Source: Syngnathus acus (Eukaryota; Chordata; Actinopteri; Syngnathiformes; Syngnathidae). From it: DNA of 64,000 nucleotides. Under the pieces are notes generated by a model. That model was not told where the DNA came from. It saw only the letters and a list, made by a program, of their open reading frames with translations, and ran no database searches. Both the position numbers and the translations under genes were made by a program. Below are positions 43,346-57,700 of this stretch, one piece after another; position 1 is the first letter of the stretch; each line of letters begins with the position of its first letter. The DNA is taken from the NCBI RefSeq assembly GCF_901709675.1, contig NC_051089.1, forward strand, positions 14,313,976 to 14,377,975. Direction: 5' to 3'.

Positions 43346-44289
43346 AAGTATCATTTTGGCAGCATATAGTATATTTCACTAGAGTGTGGATGTTTGAGTA
43401 CATGAATACCCATATGGATGCTTTGTTTGTTTGACACAAAACCGACAAATAAATCTCACGTATTGTTATTAAATAGCACTTTATTATCTATTTGTATAGT
43501 GTTTAAATGAATAACATTAGATGTGGTGTAAAATTACCACACCACCCACTATTATGCTAAAGTAATTGCCTACATTTTCAGTCAGATTCAATACTAGATG
43601 GTTAAAATCAATTATAGTAGATGCATTGTAAAAATACACCAAATTACTGGCGCTCTTGCTGCCAGTAATTTGTTATTCAGTAATCTGTTATTTTACCAAG
43701 AAATTCTTAACAGTGTAGGAAACTACAGTATATGGGGCTATCATCACAGAAAAGTTGTACTCAGTGTTCTATTAATTATAATTTTCTGATAATGGTTACA
43801 TAACTGTCCAAAGACCTGTATTGAAAGTCATTCATTTTTTGACAATGCTGGCAAATGTGTTATGGAGTAATACTTGTAGGTGTACTACCTTACTGAACTG
43901 CGTAGAACAAAACAAATTTCCCAGCATAAAATAAACCCCGGCATCACCTTGAAAGTAAAACTTGAAAGATTGAATGGAATATAGAAAGATAGCTGGCATC
44001 CAGATCTCGGTGGATTATTGATAATCCTTCCTCTAGAACCTGATCTTGTTTGCAAGAGAAAGTTGACAGGTTGAGTAAGAAATTGATTCGTCACTGTAAA
44101 ATGATCTCTTCCCTAAATGAGACACAAATTCTGTCTGTGGGTGGGCCTGGTGAAGTGAGACCAAGGTTCAGTCAAGGATTAATTTGAAACAGTAAGAGTG
44201 ACAAACTGAAAGGAGGTCGAAGTTGGAGTTGAATGTTGTCAATTTATTACATCATCGACATCATTACTAGAAGCACCCACTTAGTTTTT
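43346..44289. other. intergenic DNA, no gene seen
   Basis: No coding exon or strong repeat recognised. Confidence 0.4.
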
Positions 44290-44293
44290 TTAA

Positions 44294-44725
44294 AGGGGGA
44301 AGTCAACCCCCCCGAAAATCTTTATAATAATTAGTTGTATGTGTCCCCACTCGTCTAAACACAGCATTCTGATTGATATTGCATTTGGAATACAAATTCA
44401 GCAGCAAAATGTATACTTTTTTATCCATCTCAGGGGGCGGACATTAAGCCACTTGCTGTCGACTGAAAATGACATCACAGTTACTTGATCTCAGGTCACA
44501 ACCAATCACGTTTCGGCGTCAGAAAATTGGTGAACCGTGATTGGTTGTGACATGAAACCGGCAACTGTGATGTCATTTTGAGTCGACAGCAAGTGGCAAA
44601 ATAGTGGTGGATTCTGCCTATTTAATTCAGATTCCACAAAATGAAATATTAATCACAACACTGTGTTTCAAGTTGGGATGCACAGAACATATTATGACAA
44701 AAAAAATTTGGGGGTGACTTTCTCT
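44294..44725. mobile_element. foldback miniature element with TTAA target sites
   Basis: Termini AGGGGGAAGTCAACCCCC and, inverted, AGAGAAAGTCACCCCC sit between TTAA tetramers (44290-44293, 44726-44729). The centre is a long hairpin: arms 44449-44510 and 44536-44596 (CCACTTGCTGTCGACT and its inverse at the tips) with a 25-nt loop. TTAA targets point to piggyBac- or Kolobok-type transposition. No coding capacity. Confidence 0.8.
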
Positions 44726-44729
44726 TTAA

Positions 44730-47140
44730 GGATCATTTCTTTAGTAAAATAGCACTTAAGGTTTTACATTTCACAATAAATTTAATTCTAAGCGAATTCC
44801 TTCACTGATTGTGCCATATGTTTATAAAATCATTTGTTTTGGGTTTTTTTTCAGTAGATGGTTTATACGATCTAGATTATTTTTTGCTCAGGCGTAAATC
44901 AACCAACTATACCCTCCTACTGCGAAACTCCAGATAAAAAGGTGCTTAAAAAGTTGGACTGTAGTGGTCTGATATTTTCTGGACAATGGAAAGGCAAAAA
45001 AATGAAAGTTAAACTGAACCATACTGCTTAGTAGAGACAAGTCTCCCTCTTCTCTCTGACCCTGGCGAGGATAAGTGCTAAAGAAAATGGATGGATGGAA
45101 ATCGTCTCACTCTTTCACCCTGTCTAACCCTATTTCATACGCTTCTGGGCTTTAGCTCCACTTTCCTAAGCTCATCACAGTTTGTCACATCGTTTTGGGG
45201 TCAGTTGGTTCAAACGCTCAAAGCAGGAACCCACCGCAGGTTCTAAAAACAGATGTGACAGACGTATTAAATTGAGTGATCTGGATTGCCCAACTCCCTT
45301 TCATCACTGTAGCCACACAATGATGTCTTGCCTAGTCGGTAGAAAGAGGCCTTAAGGACAACAATGTCTTATTTTTTTTCCCGTGATCAGCCAGGGGTAT
45401 CCCAAGGTGATTTATTTTGCGTGTTTATTTTTTCATTTTCATATTTTACATTAAATGTTTATAAAGAGTGTCCTCTGTATACGACAATACCAACATACCA
45501 TCTTTTGAGGTAATGAACAACTAAGTCGTTGCAAAGAGTAGGAAAACGTCTTGATGTTTCATGTTAGGTTACTGTCACTTACTGTTTTCATTTGATTGTT
45601 GAATAAATATAGCGCAGTCTTTCATACAAATATATTCGGAAGTTAGGAATTTGCGAGCATTAGTATGCTCAGTCTAGTGAAAGACCACGGCGCAATTCGG
45701 CGGACAACTTCAGGGTGCATCACCGCCGTAGGAAAGAAACTGTTTTTGAGGTTGGCTGTATGATTTTTGTTACATTTCATTATACAGTTGTCATTCTCTG
45801 TTTACATAAACGACCTTCACGTTACCCTTTGGGGCCTTCAATTTGTTCTGACAGGACATACAAAACCATTTAAGAGAAAGGGGTTTGACCATTGTTACCA
45901 CTCTTCAAAATGGATCAAAGCATTTCTTTTTCCATCAACGCCCTGGTCCATGTTTGAATTGTAAATGTGTTGACATGAGGTGAAGCTGGAGCTGCTGTTC
46001 CAGAATTATCTATTCTGTTGGAAGAGCTGCCAGGATGGGAGCGTCTTCCTCTGAGGGCTGCTGCAGTGCAACTGCTGTCTGCCGCGATCCAGCCTGATCA
46101 ATGGTTCCCTCTGATGGTGGTGCAGCTCCCTCCCTGGCTCAGGGGCAAAAGGAACAAGGTGAAAGGAGATGAATTTTTCTTCACGGCTATTAATAGGAGA
46201 TCAAAGTATGTAGGATTACATGACATATTCTCATTTTCCAACTTCTTCAAACCTTCATTTCATGTGCTCCCTGGCTGCAAATCAGATCAGTTACCCAGTA
46301 TATGCATGAGCAACCTAACCATAAAATAATGTTCATTCAGCTTTTGCAAAGCTTGGTTTAAATATTCATTCACTAAGATCAAAGTTGCAACCAACCTCCA
46401 ACTGTGTGCAAGTGAAGAGGCAAAAGTTATGTTGTGTCGTTTCAATGATGCTGACCCTTGCACTTTCTTTGGGAGATGAAGAAAGAGGGGATGAAGGAGG
46501 GTGAGTGTATCAGTCACAAGGACTTGTCTGGAGGAGGCCTGTGGAAAGTAAACTAGCATGAAACTACCTCCCGTCATGGATAACCAAGGCAGCGCGTTTT
46601 ATTCGTGGCAATTCATTTCAGGATATTTATGGAAAAAAGACGTGTTGATAAGACACATGCAACACATTTGCCCCTGAGATTGCAAAGAGAGAGAGAGAGG
46701 GAGAGAGAACGAGTTAAATGGTGCGGAGAGGAAGTGAATTGTGGCGGGAAATGGCTTTGGCGATATGCTGTTTTATTGTCTATTTCACACTTGTATGAGT
46801 TTGCTGACTGGATTGTTTGAAGGCGTTTGTAACAGGGGGCGTGTCTTGGTCAAAGAATGTGATAATTTGTAAAATCTTTGCGTGCTAGGTGAGCTTAAAA
46901 TTATTTCAGCTACCTGTTCCACATCCTAATATCGCATATGATTGTGCCAACATCAACATCAATACAATACAACTTTATTTATAGGGCTAATTTATAGGCC
47001 TAATTGTGATGATTTATTTTGCTGATCAGTCAGTGGATAAATGTGGTGGACTTGAAGAAGGACAAAACATACCACCTATAGGAATAATAACTGTTGTGAT
47101 GCCTCCAAGAGCAAAACAAGCATGTCCGCCATTTTAGTTC
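44730..47140. other. gene-desert DNA
   Basis: No exon. A SINE-tail relic at about 45,060-45,100 (GGCGAGGATAAGTGCTAAAG then ATGGATGGATGG); a short GA run at 46,685-46,710; a fragment TACAACTTTATTTATAGGG near 46,970 related to the repeat at 27,581. Confidence 0.4.
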
Positions 47141-50100
47141 TGTGATGCACCATTAATCGTGTGTGCATAGGTTTCCAATCAGAGGACAGCTCAGTGCCCT
47201 AACGCTTGAAGGCAGCCATCTGTCAGCTGATGCTCGCTTGCCCGCAGTGATCCGAATGCGCTGTGGTTGGTCCAGTCTGCTCCACCACAGGTACAACTGT
47301 GGGAGGGCCCCATCCCCAAAAAAGGACACGTGATTTTTTTTTTATCTGCCACATTTCTGTGTACTAGGTCAGCCTCATCAGTCTCACTTTATCTTGGATA
47401 AGTGCTCACTTTCATTCTTCTGTGTTTGAATCATTGCTCACATGAATCATTTGGCATTTTTTCAATATTTGGATGGCTCCTGCAAAGAAATGCTCTTTTG
47501 ACTTTGCAAACTTGGCTAGAGGATCATATTTTCTTTCATTAGCATTTGTTATTATTATTATTTAAATGGCATGCTTTGTAGCGAGAAGAGCATCATCATA
47601 TTACGGTACCAAAACTCAGAGATCCTCATCAGGTGAGAATAGTATCCAAAGGGAATTTAGTCTGTATTTTATTTTCAGTTTGAATGTCCCAGACGTACCC
47701 TGCCTCTTGCACACAGACAGTAGGGATGGGATCCAGCTCACCACGACCATATTGAGGACAAGCACTATAGAAAATGGGTGGATAGATTTGGAATTAAGCA
47801 CCATTATGATGACACAGGAAATAGAAATTATACGACAAGAATAAAGTAAACATTTTGTAGAATTACTCAGTTATTGATTTAGAAAAAAAGGTCACTGAAT
47901 AGCCAGAGAATTTTCTCAGTACGCTGAATAGTAGTCAGACTGCTGTATTATTATTATTAAATACACGGCTCTAAATTTAAGCCTGACGTTTCGATACCAA
48001 TGTGAGGTGCTTTGTTGGTGGCTGGAGTCCCTCCTCGTCTGATGTCATCAAGACGACCGCATAGCGCATCAGTAGTTGCTTCAAACTGGTAAATGTGCCT
48101 CGCCGTATGTGAGCCATGCCAGACATGTTTCTTCAAGCTTCTCACTTGGCCCAGGGCCCGGGTGCTAATCTGATCAGAGCCATGATAATGGCAGAAGGCA
48201 GCCCTTCTGAGCAGGCAGCAAGCCAGGCCAAGAGGCCCGCATCAGTAATAGAGGTGACATCCTGAGAGCTACACTCCAAATTAATTATTGAACAGCACCC
48301 AGAACGCTGCTTTAGAGCCGACTCATTTGGCTTAGTCTTCTCATTAAGACCATGAAACAAATTTGCTATCTGCCATAGCTTGATTATAGCTACTCTGAAA
48401 ATAATATGGATTTGGATTGTGAAGATACATATACTATTTGGTAGGTGACTACACTAGATCCAGTATCAATGTCAAATTTCATTTGGTACTGTGTCGATTT
48501 TCTGAGCTGACATCCACGGGAGCACAGTAACTACAACAGCTGACAGTTGGTGACATGCATTGTCCAGCTCCCTGAAAGAATAAGATGCTTATCGTGATGC
48601 CGCTGTGCAGAGGTCTGCTTGGGTTACTTGCTGACTTTACCCGTCATGCTCAACAATAAGAGCCCCGACCGTCGACACGGGAGAGGCACAGCGCGGTATG
48701 TAGTGTTTCTCACCATACACCTTCGAGAGATAAACCTGCTGTAGCACATGTGACCCTGACGCAAGAAAATATCAGTCATCAACCTCAACCAACTGTCTAC
48801 ATAAGCCCCAGGGCAATAGAGCAGAACGATATCTGAAGTGATCAGTCACTCGGCTTTCACCACTTTTTTTGAAGATGACAAATGTTTACTACTAGTAATG
48901 CATTCAGTAAATCTCCTCAATGGTTTCTTACTTTCTGATGCCAGCTAATCATGAACAACACAAAAATAAAGAGGCCCCAATTTTTGAACTCAAACGCCGC
49001 TGTGCTGTCTACAAAAATAAGTCCAATCTTTAGCAATTTATAGTTGAAACAAACTTGGTCTTGGTTTTACACAGACTACGATATTTTCAATATCCTGTGT
49101 AGCCTGAAAGAGAACAGGTGATTAATAATCTTACCGGACACAGTAACAATGCAAGAAATGCACACATTATAAACCTGAACGTGTTCTGTCATCACTTTTT
49201 TGACTTCTGACGTACTTGGGCATGCCCAGACTCAATACTTAAAATAAACATATCCTCCATTTTTGCAGCTTCAGTGTAGTATTCGGACACTGAGAGATTG
49301 TATTCAAACACATTTGTTTTTCTCTCAAAGTGCAGTGAGTTTTCCAACTAAACTATTTGGGTACCTTTTCACTGTTTCATTTCGTTACCTCAACTCAGCT
49401 TGCTGTACGACACTAATGGGCGCATAGCAAATGTTCAGTCTAAGACCGACTGCTTCGCAGCATAGCTTTGTTTCCCCTTCTCCGAGCCATATTAGTTCTA
49501 TTTCTATCCTCCAATTATAACTTGGCCTGCTGGCCTTTCATCCAATCACTTGTACTGTCACTTTTTTCTTACATTCATTACTCAGTTTTATTCAATAATC
49601 ATACTTTTATTTCTACTTCATACTTAAACACTGTAGTATATAAAAAAGTACAATGACTTTTCACCAATATATATTAACTAGAAAAGACATATAACATGGC
49701 TTTACTCTGTTGTTTTTCCCAGGGTAGAGTATTATTATATAGCATTACGTTTTTTTATAATCGTCCTTACACAAATTATTATACCTTTGACAAATTTCCA
49801 CAACCCTTCACACAGTTTGCACATCAGTGTGTGGCAATTCGTTTTCTGCGCTTGATCTTGTTTGAATGATCTATTTCACTCTAATGAAAACCATAAGTGT
49901 TATGTATATCTGACAGACGTTAAAAAAAAGTACGTTTTTAGCACTCAACAGCCGCCGTTCGTAACTCCACCCACCATTCACCCATTTCCCAGAACATTCT
50001 TTTTTTTTCTGATCCCAAGTACTGCAATCAGATTGAGACAAAAGACAAAAGACGTCACGGTATTACATAACACGACATTTAGTAACATTCGTCATCTCGA

Positions 50101-51105
50101 TATGGTTGACAAGAAAGAAGAAATATTTTAGCATAGTTTTTACTGTATTTTGTAGACCTCATTAACAGTAAATTCAGATGCAATGTTGATGGGAACATGT
50201 GGCCTAACCCTGATGATCGCGGGGATCAAATACAGTCATTTTGTGGGTTTTTTTTGTTTTTTTTTTAGTCCGCCCTTTTTATCTGGGCTTGTCGGCACAC
50301 AAGCATGACAGATATAATCCACAACTTCCACTGACTGATCATGAAAGAATCTAGAACATCATAACATTGACACAGGCCGTACATCTTGTTTTGACACTGG
50401 AAAGCGCCTGTGGCTGATTTCCAACCGTTGTAATTTTAAGACTTTGCTCGTGATGACAGACGACTATTAGGCAAGTAGCTGTGAAGAAACAAATTGCGCC
50501 AAGACGGCGGAAAAACAAGTTCCCTCACCTGAGCATTCACAGCTATGTAGGTGTGTACATTTTTGTTTGTTTTGACGTTGTACAGTCTCAATGGTTAAAG
50601 AATAACTGGAACCACATACTGTTTCCAAGCTGGTCAAATAGAAGGTGTACATTCTGTACAGCACAACAACAATGGTTCAAGATCTTATCCGTTATCTCCA
50701 CCGACTTGACTTGGACACAATGAAGAAATTCTGACAATCAGAAAATCAAAAGAAACACAATGATATGAGGGATCTTCTGAGGCAAGCAGATTGCTATCAA
50801 CAGACCTCCATGCACGTAAACAGTATGTTATTGTATCGTGCACTGTGTGTCTAGCCAGTGTAATCACAGAACACCAACAAAGGGATGAACCAGAAACTGC
50901 CCTGTGCCCCCAACAATCAATTTCCCCCCTGAAAATTTCCAAATTTTAGATCAGGTTTCATGAGCGGAAAATTCTCAAGCAAAGCAAGCTGATTTATTTA
51001 TTTTTTTAAATTGTGTTGTGTTTAGCATCTTGCATATGTATATGTCATCCGCCTCACATTGAGAAGAATACAGAACAAATAATTTGGATACACTAACCAC
51101 TTGGC
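47141..51105. other. gene-desert DNA, with constrained-looking patches
   Basis: No exon. A SINE 3' relic lies at 47,722-47,785 (GGGATGGGATCCAGCTCACC ... GAAAATGGGTGG). 47,160-47,310 and 48,120-48,340 are repeat-poor and balanced and could be regulatory. Confidence 0.35.
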
Positions 51106-51625
51106 TACCATGCCAACCCATCTGGTTACCATCCGTCCATTTTCTGTAACATATTCTCACCAGGGTTGCAAGTGAGGCCCGAGCCGGAACACTCAGAACT
51201 GGTCTACAGTATGTGTCACGCTCACATTCACACCTATGAACAATTTAGAGCAGAGGTCACCAACATGTCATGTACCCCAAGTACCCCCCTAAGACCACAT
51301 GAGTAGCTCATGGGCCAGCTTTTAAAATAGTTCACCTGTGAAGTGACGTTGTGATGTTCTTGGTATGTCATAGAAGTGACCATGTGACCTGTACCTTTTG
51401 CTCATTGGTCTATATCTGTTTTCACTAATTATTGTGAGAAATCATTAACATGCTCAGTGACTTCACATAAGCTATTTTGAGCAAAGAAAAAAAAAAATTC
51501 AGAAGTGTGTATGAAACCAGTTAGAGTTTCGAAACGGTCGGTGACCCCTGAGTCTTCAATGAAGCCAGATTTAAACCCTTGACCTCAGAACTGTGATGAC
51601 GATGTGCTAACAACTGTGTCTCCTG
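51106..51625 (-). repeat. old SINE split by a TIR element
   Basis: Minus-strand SINE relic: CATCCGTCCATTTTCTGTAA ... CACACCTATGAACAATTTAG up to 51,250, then AGTCTTCAATGAAGCCAGAT ... CCTTGACCTCAGAACTGTGA from 51,551. The order matches the intact copy at 59,651 once the insert 51,251-51,550 is removed. Confidence 0.7.
51251..51550. mobile_element. TIR element inserted in the old SINE
   Basis: Left end CAGAGGTCACCAAC and right end, inverted, CAGGGGTCACCGACC form degenerate inverted repeats typical of a hAT-like fish family (CAGGGGTCACCAAC). The flanks AG/AG overlap by only two bases, so no clear 8-bp duplication remains. Non-coding. Confidence 0.7.
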
Positions 51626-54490
51626 TTACTATCAAGTGTAGTTAATGTATACATTACATTAGTTGTTTCCAAGGTGTCAATTGATTTGATTTTTGGCCAT
51701 CATGTCACTTGCAAACATTTTCATTTTCACTTTGATGATTTTTCTTGAGCACATTTCTGCTTTTGTGTGTGTGAAAAATGTAATTAAGATACCTCCAGAA
51801 GTGACAGCACCACCCTCCACCTCCCCATAGACTTTGCATCAGCTGCTCTCCTCCCACTCGTGGTTGTCACAAGCGGAAGGAGACCGGCATTGATATTTTT
51901 AGCAAGCCAGAGCTCTACGCATGTGATAGACGTCACCTTCATGGCGCTGCCTTGGAGACTGTACCAGCAATCCTGCCCCACTAACAAGCTGCAAAGTGCT
52001 CTGGATGCTTCGGGGATGGATAGCGGAAGCGTGCGGGTGGGTGTTGGAGGGTGTGTGATTCCAGATTGTGCGCGGAATAGAACATAGCTGATGCTGACAA
52101 CAAACAACTCTGCTTATCATGGCTTTGGATTTTTCACACCTGCTTGCCTCTTGGTTTTTTCGCCTCTTAATTAGCGAAGCACTTTTTGTTGTTTGTTTGC
52201 TTGGTACGTATTTGTTTCACTGTGTTCCCTCATTGAAGTTGTAATTGATGATGGATGTGAGGAAGGGAGGATAAGACAAGGCTGAGAGCAGAATTCATAA
52301 GAGGACATCCAGTGTTTCCTTCCTACTTAGCGGTTCAGTTATTGTAGCTCCATGGGTTTGCATTTGTGACCATAACTTCATCTATTGAGGGTTCAAATCA
52401 CTATCCTCATGTTTTTTTTCCCATATATCAAAAGACGAAAGAGTCATTTGCTGTCCAGGCCATCATCTTCATCTCCATAACTGCCTGCTGGAGCTCGGAC
52501 TCGCCCCCAAAATCTGTGTTTACTATTTCCGATGATGTTAATGAGCGACTATCAAATGAACTGGAATCAGTTACTGGTTACTTATTGTATTTTCCCCCCA
52601 AAATGCTCTATAGTCCATAAAATGAAAATTCCAATTTGACCACAATGGTAAATTGAACACTATTATTATTATTATTATATAGCTACACCTTATGATGTCC
52701 AAAGTGCTTTACAAATTCCTATTCATGAACTTATTTGAAGATGATTCTATGTATTGAAGTGGAGTGGTGTGTTGACACAGCAGCGTCGCCCTATGGAAAG
52801 ATTTTCATTTTTAGTTTAAAAGAGCTTACATTGAACTTCCAGGATCCCTCATCGTACCCTGACCAACAGTAGAATCCAGGGTGTTCTTGCTTTGGTCAAG
52901 TAAGTCCATCTGTGTTACTATATTGACCTTTTTATTCACAGCAGGACTAAAACCTGTGACAAAATAGTACGCGAGTTGCAGATATTCATCCCCAAACAAA
53001 CTTTTGGCTTTCATCATATATCATTATTTTGGGTTGCCTGCACTTGTAACATTAAACTCAATCCCCAAACAAGTCAAATCGCATGTTATTGGTTTAAACG
53101 GACATATAGGGACTAAATGGAACTCCATTGATTGGCCAAAATATTAGGTAAACCTGCAAAAGCTAATTAGATCCAATGCAATACAACAACAATAATAGCG
53201 CCTTTATTTGGCTTGAACTTTTCAGTGGTATATACATTTGTTGTATCTTTCTCAGACGCTAATTAACACCTCACAATATTCAAAAATTTTTTATCTTTTA
53301 TCTTATGAATCAAATTAATACTTCAACGCAGCACTTGACCTTATGGTGAGGTAAATAAGCATAAATAACTTATTTGACTGAGGTTATTTTCATGCAGACA
53401 AGTTTGCTATTTTGGTTCATCTGCGACAGGTCAAAGTGCAAAAGGGTCCAAGCATGTGTAAGTACTGGGGGGTATGTAGACACTCCCTTCACACGCATAC
53501 ACTTCTCATCTTGGTATGTACCTTTTATAAATGATATGACCTAGCATATAAAGGGAAAACCCGCATATATTATTCATGAATAGCGTTCCGTACCATTTAC
53601 TGTGCAAGACTACAGTGTGGTCTGGAAGTATGAGTGTAACAGTGTCAGTGAACATGGTGGCACACATTTATGAGTCTTGTAAATATCCAGGCATGCATCA
53701 GGGAGGGGCTGATCCAGAGTCAACCACAGTGGACATAGTATCTCCCCGCTGGCAGGTGTCATCGGCTACAGCTGCTCGGGGCTCTTGTAAGGGGGCGAGG
53801 GGAGGCGTGGGGTGCTAAGTGCTGCCGGGGGGGGAGGTGCAGTATGTAGTGGGTTGGTGGGTTCAGCGGTTGATAGTAAAAGTATTGGGGCGGGGTGACA
53901 ACATGACCATATTGAAAGCAACTTGAAGCAATCCATGTTTCAACACCCAAGTCGCCACCTGTCATTTCCTCTTAACCCCCTTCAAGCAGCCTCTTACACC
54001 CCTTCACACCACACAAGAGGGAGACGGCTGATGGGGGCCGCATTTAAAGGTCAACGGTACCAACCTAAAATGAGGCGCGACATAACTCGGGCATGTTTGC
54101 TTGGATTAGATTTGCATTGTCAGATGATTTGAGGTGGCCCGATGCGAGGCATTTACACTTCCATATATAGCACAGCACGCAGACTCCACCGCAAGCCAAA
54201 TGACACAGGCTCCTTGTGTCATCTACTTTCACAGCCATCATGCCCCGTCCGTCTATTAAAGTGCCACCCTGGTACATTTCAACTTGACCTTGTTTAACAG
54301 TGCTGACAAGGCAGAGAGCTGGCTGAGAGAACCCAGTCGAACAAAGTCTCTGCAGCTTGGCTCGGTTCTTGATAATCACATTGCCATGTGACCATTAAAT
54401 CATCATCAGGGGTGTTGTGTGCCGTTACGACGCCTTTGACTTTTAGGATGAATCATAATGGCATCAAATGACCCCTCATCAGCAGCCCGG
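51626..54490. other. gene-desert DNA
   Basis: No exon. 51,830-52,110 and 54,060-54,400 are balanced and repeat-poor (possible regulatory). ATT repeats and AAAGTGCTTTACAAATTC occur near 52,665-52,720. G-rich sequence lies at 53,790-53,850. Confidence 0.35.
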
Positions 54491-54496
54491 CTGACA

Positions 54497-54745
54497 AATG
54501 GTTGCCACAGGAGGTTCCGGCCTCGCTTTGTGGAATTTGCATGTTCTCCCGATCTATGTATTTCAGTTTCCTACTACATTCCAAAAACATGCATTAGTTT
54601 CATCGAAGACTTTAATTGTGCATGTAAATGGTTTGTTTGTATGTGTGCCTTGCGAATGGCCCGTGAGCAGAGCAGGCCTCTCATTCATCAGCAAACTGAG
54701 ATAGTCACAATCCTAATAACTCCAAATAAAGAAATGGATGCAAAT
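54497..54745 (+). repeat. ancient SINE relic
   Basis: GTGGAATTTGCATGTTCTCC, CATTCCAAAAACATGCATTAG, ATCGAAGACTTTAATTGTGC and GTAAATGGTTTGTTTGTATG keep the SINE order with high divergence. Confidence 0.7.
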
Positions 54746-57700
54746 TTTAGGCAAGTGACACTGTTGCTGCGTTGAAAGTATTTCGAATGAACATGTAAGG
54801 AAGCTTGAAGCAAATCAAAAACAAATCAGCTTGATTTTTCAGGACTTCCTGGTGTCCTTTGTCCAAAGAGTGTGGTCTCAATCCCCGCATCCCATGATCC
54901 ACATGGCCTCGCGGTAATCTGCTTGTCTGTCAAGGGTGAATTGCAGCTGGCACGGATGTATCATGCTCACACCAGGAGTCAAGTTTGCTTAGCGTGTGAA
55001 AAAATGATCTGCCAGCTTCAATAAATGCTTCTAAGCAGCATGATCAGTCACAGGCTTGCCTGCTATGTGGGGCCTCATCTGACTAAACCATCTCATTAGC
55101 CATAGGGGAGCTCATATTTACAGCACAGTTTATCACCGACTACATTTAGACTTTGGAGGCTGCCTTTCCAACCAGATGAGGGCCACAGATCATTTATCAT
55201 GTGTTCTCCATTTGCTTTGCCATTCATGTGGAAATAAGCAAGTCAGAAGTTGTTTGTGATATTTTACTTTTTAGCAGGGAACAAGGACCATTTTTTCTTA
55301 ACGTGTATGTGTGTGTGGGTGTGTGTACCGGTTTGTTGTGACATTGCGTGTAATGAACTCAGACACATTTTAAATGTCTTTCGAGGACTTTTGGAGTCCT
55401 CTTTGGAAAATCTCCAGTATTAAACAAATGTGTGTTGGATGTGTCATTTTCATCACAAACCCATTTTTTCCACCTCTTGGATTGAACTTGGGGTGAACTC
55501 TGCCTAATATGGAATTTTATTGACATTAAATGACTGCAGCGATCACGTAGCTCACCATACTGATCTCGAAACTGGAGGATATATGCATTCATCCTAGCCT
55601 CTTTCCATATTTTTTCATTGGAAATTGATGAATATGATCTTGACACACTGAAATATTAAACTTGGTAATTAAAAGGTATCTGACAAAGCCAGGAGAAAGA
55701 CATCTTTTCATCATGATATATCTATCTATGCTTTGCCAGCCATCATGTCGATCTAACAAGGATGTGCCGCACTGCATCTCCATTTTTGAATCTGGAAGGC
55801 ACTCCAAAATTCAAGGGCAAGCATTAGTGTGTATAAAATATTCTGCACGGCCATTAGCAGGTACAACGTTAGAGGACAATGCCAGCCGTGATGAGCACGG
55901 CCAAGCGGCCCTGTCCAGGTGGCGCTTCAGGAGATAGTGCCAAAAGATGAAACCGCTTCAGTGTCAGCATTTTAATTTGATCTGCCATGTGCACATATGT
56001 CTTTAATGTCTGCGGGGAGTCCCTGATCCATTGATGTGAGTCTCCGACGATCTGCAGTCATACAGGTTTGCACTGCGGGCTAATCTGTAGTGAGTCGCAC
56101 GCAAACCTTCACCGAGTCGACACTACCGTGAGTGATCTTCTCTCCTCTGATCCCTTGGCCCTCAGATGCCCACTGCATGCCAATTTGGGAAAATCTTTGT
56201 AGTAGCTTCCAACATGCCCATAAGGGGAATGGAGGAGTAAAAAGACAGGCATAGCCAGACCGGGACTGGAAATTGTTGTTGGGGAACAGCGGCCACACTG
56301 CATGCTGGCTTGAATGAAACATTCTGACGCTGGCATATCGCATGAGCATCAATTTAGTGCAGTGCAGGGAAATAAAGTAACATGGAACTTTACTTTTTCC
56401 ATTCATTTTACTGTACGGACATATACATTGTCTCTTTACAGTGCCTTTTTGGAGTTATTTCCTTCAAGTGTTTTTCTAACTTGCTTTTCCTTCTGTCTGT
56501 CACCTGCAGGGTGAACTGATATGTTACAGTCCCGCTTCTCAGGCAAAGGTGTCCAATGAATAATCTACTTTGTTGATTTCAGTTTTGAAAAATGGAAAGT
56601 GCTGTAGTTTTATGATCTAAAGATGGGTACCCACATATGGTACTAGCAATCGGGCCAAATTTGAGCATTTATTAAAGTCCATTCATTCTCTGACGTCTCT
56701 AAAAAAATTATCCTGGGCAATTCAGTTATGGTGTTGACTGTGGAGTGATTTTTTTTCTCCCTGATCTCTTGGAAAAAAAAAATCTGCTCAGCAATTATAT
56801 GTCAAATCAATATTTTAAACTGTAAATCGTCGTGTGTGGTCAACCTCGAGTCATACTGTGCCACGAGCCCCACGACTGGGACATGAAATGGAATCATAGT
56901 GCGGTACATGACCAAGCAGTTGTCGGGCACTAAAAGTGGAGCAACTGGTTTTGTTGAGTGTTTACAAATTGTCACACAAGCCATTTACCACAATCAAAAT
57001 GACAATGAGAAAAGTTTGCAACCGCTAAGTATTTCCCAGCTAGGCTTAACTATCAGCCTTGTTTTTTTTTGTGGGTTTTTTAAAACTTCCCTTCCTCATA
57101 TTTACTGGCAGTCTGGATTTGCCGTGGCACGCTGCTGCCTAACAGGTCAGCCATGGTACAATGATAGTCGTCTTCTTTGGGTTGAGTGGGATGAACAAAT
57201 GTCGGAGGAGATATTATTATGCGTGTGGTGTGCTGTGTTGATCACCCTGAGTACACCCCAAAATATAACAGAATTAGTTTTTTTCCTTGCTATATGTGTT
57301 AAAAAAAAAAAATTCATCAATTTTTCATTATGTGTGTATTCCACTTAACAGCTTGATGCATGCAGGCCATGTCTGAGTCTCTTCCTCTGCTGCTGTTTGC
57401 TGCTGTTGAAATTTTGATTTGTTGAGCTGCTGGCTGATGAGAAACAAATGTGCATTTCATGCACATGCATTTAACAAGTGTGTCATAAAAACAGAGTAAT
57501 CTGCATGAAATTAAAATGCATGCGCTCATACCCTGTAAACATTTAATTCTGCATAGAATAGGGGGGGAAGACAATGAGCAGCAATAGATGGAACCACATC
57601 TTTGGAGTGAGTCATTCAGGTCGCGTGTCTATCCAGTATCTGTGCAATTTCACCATTTGAGTTGTGTGAAGAGCCCTCCAGAGCGCTACACTGACGATGG

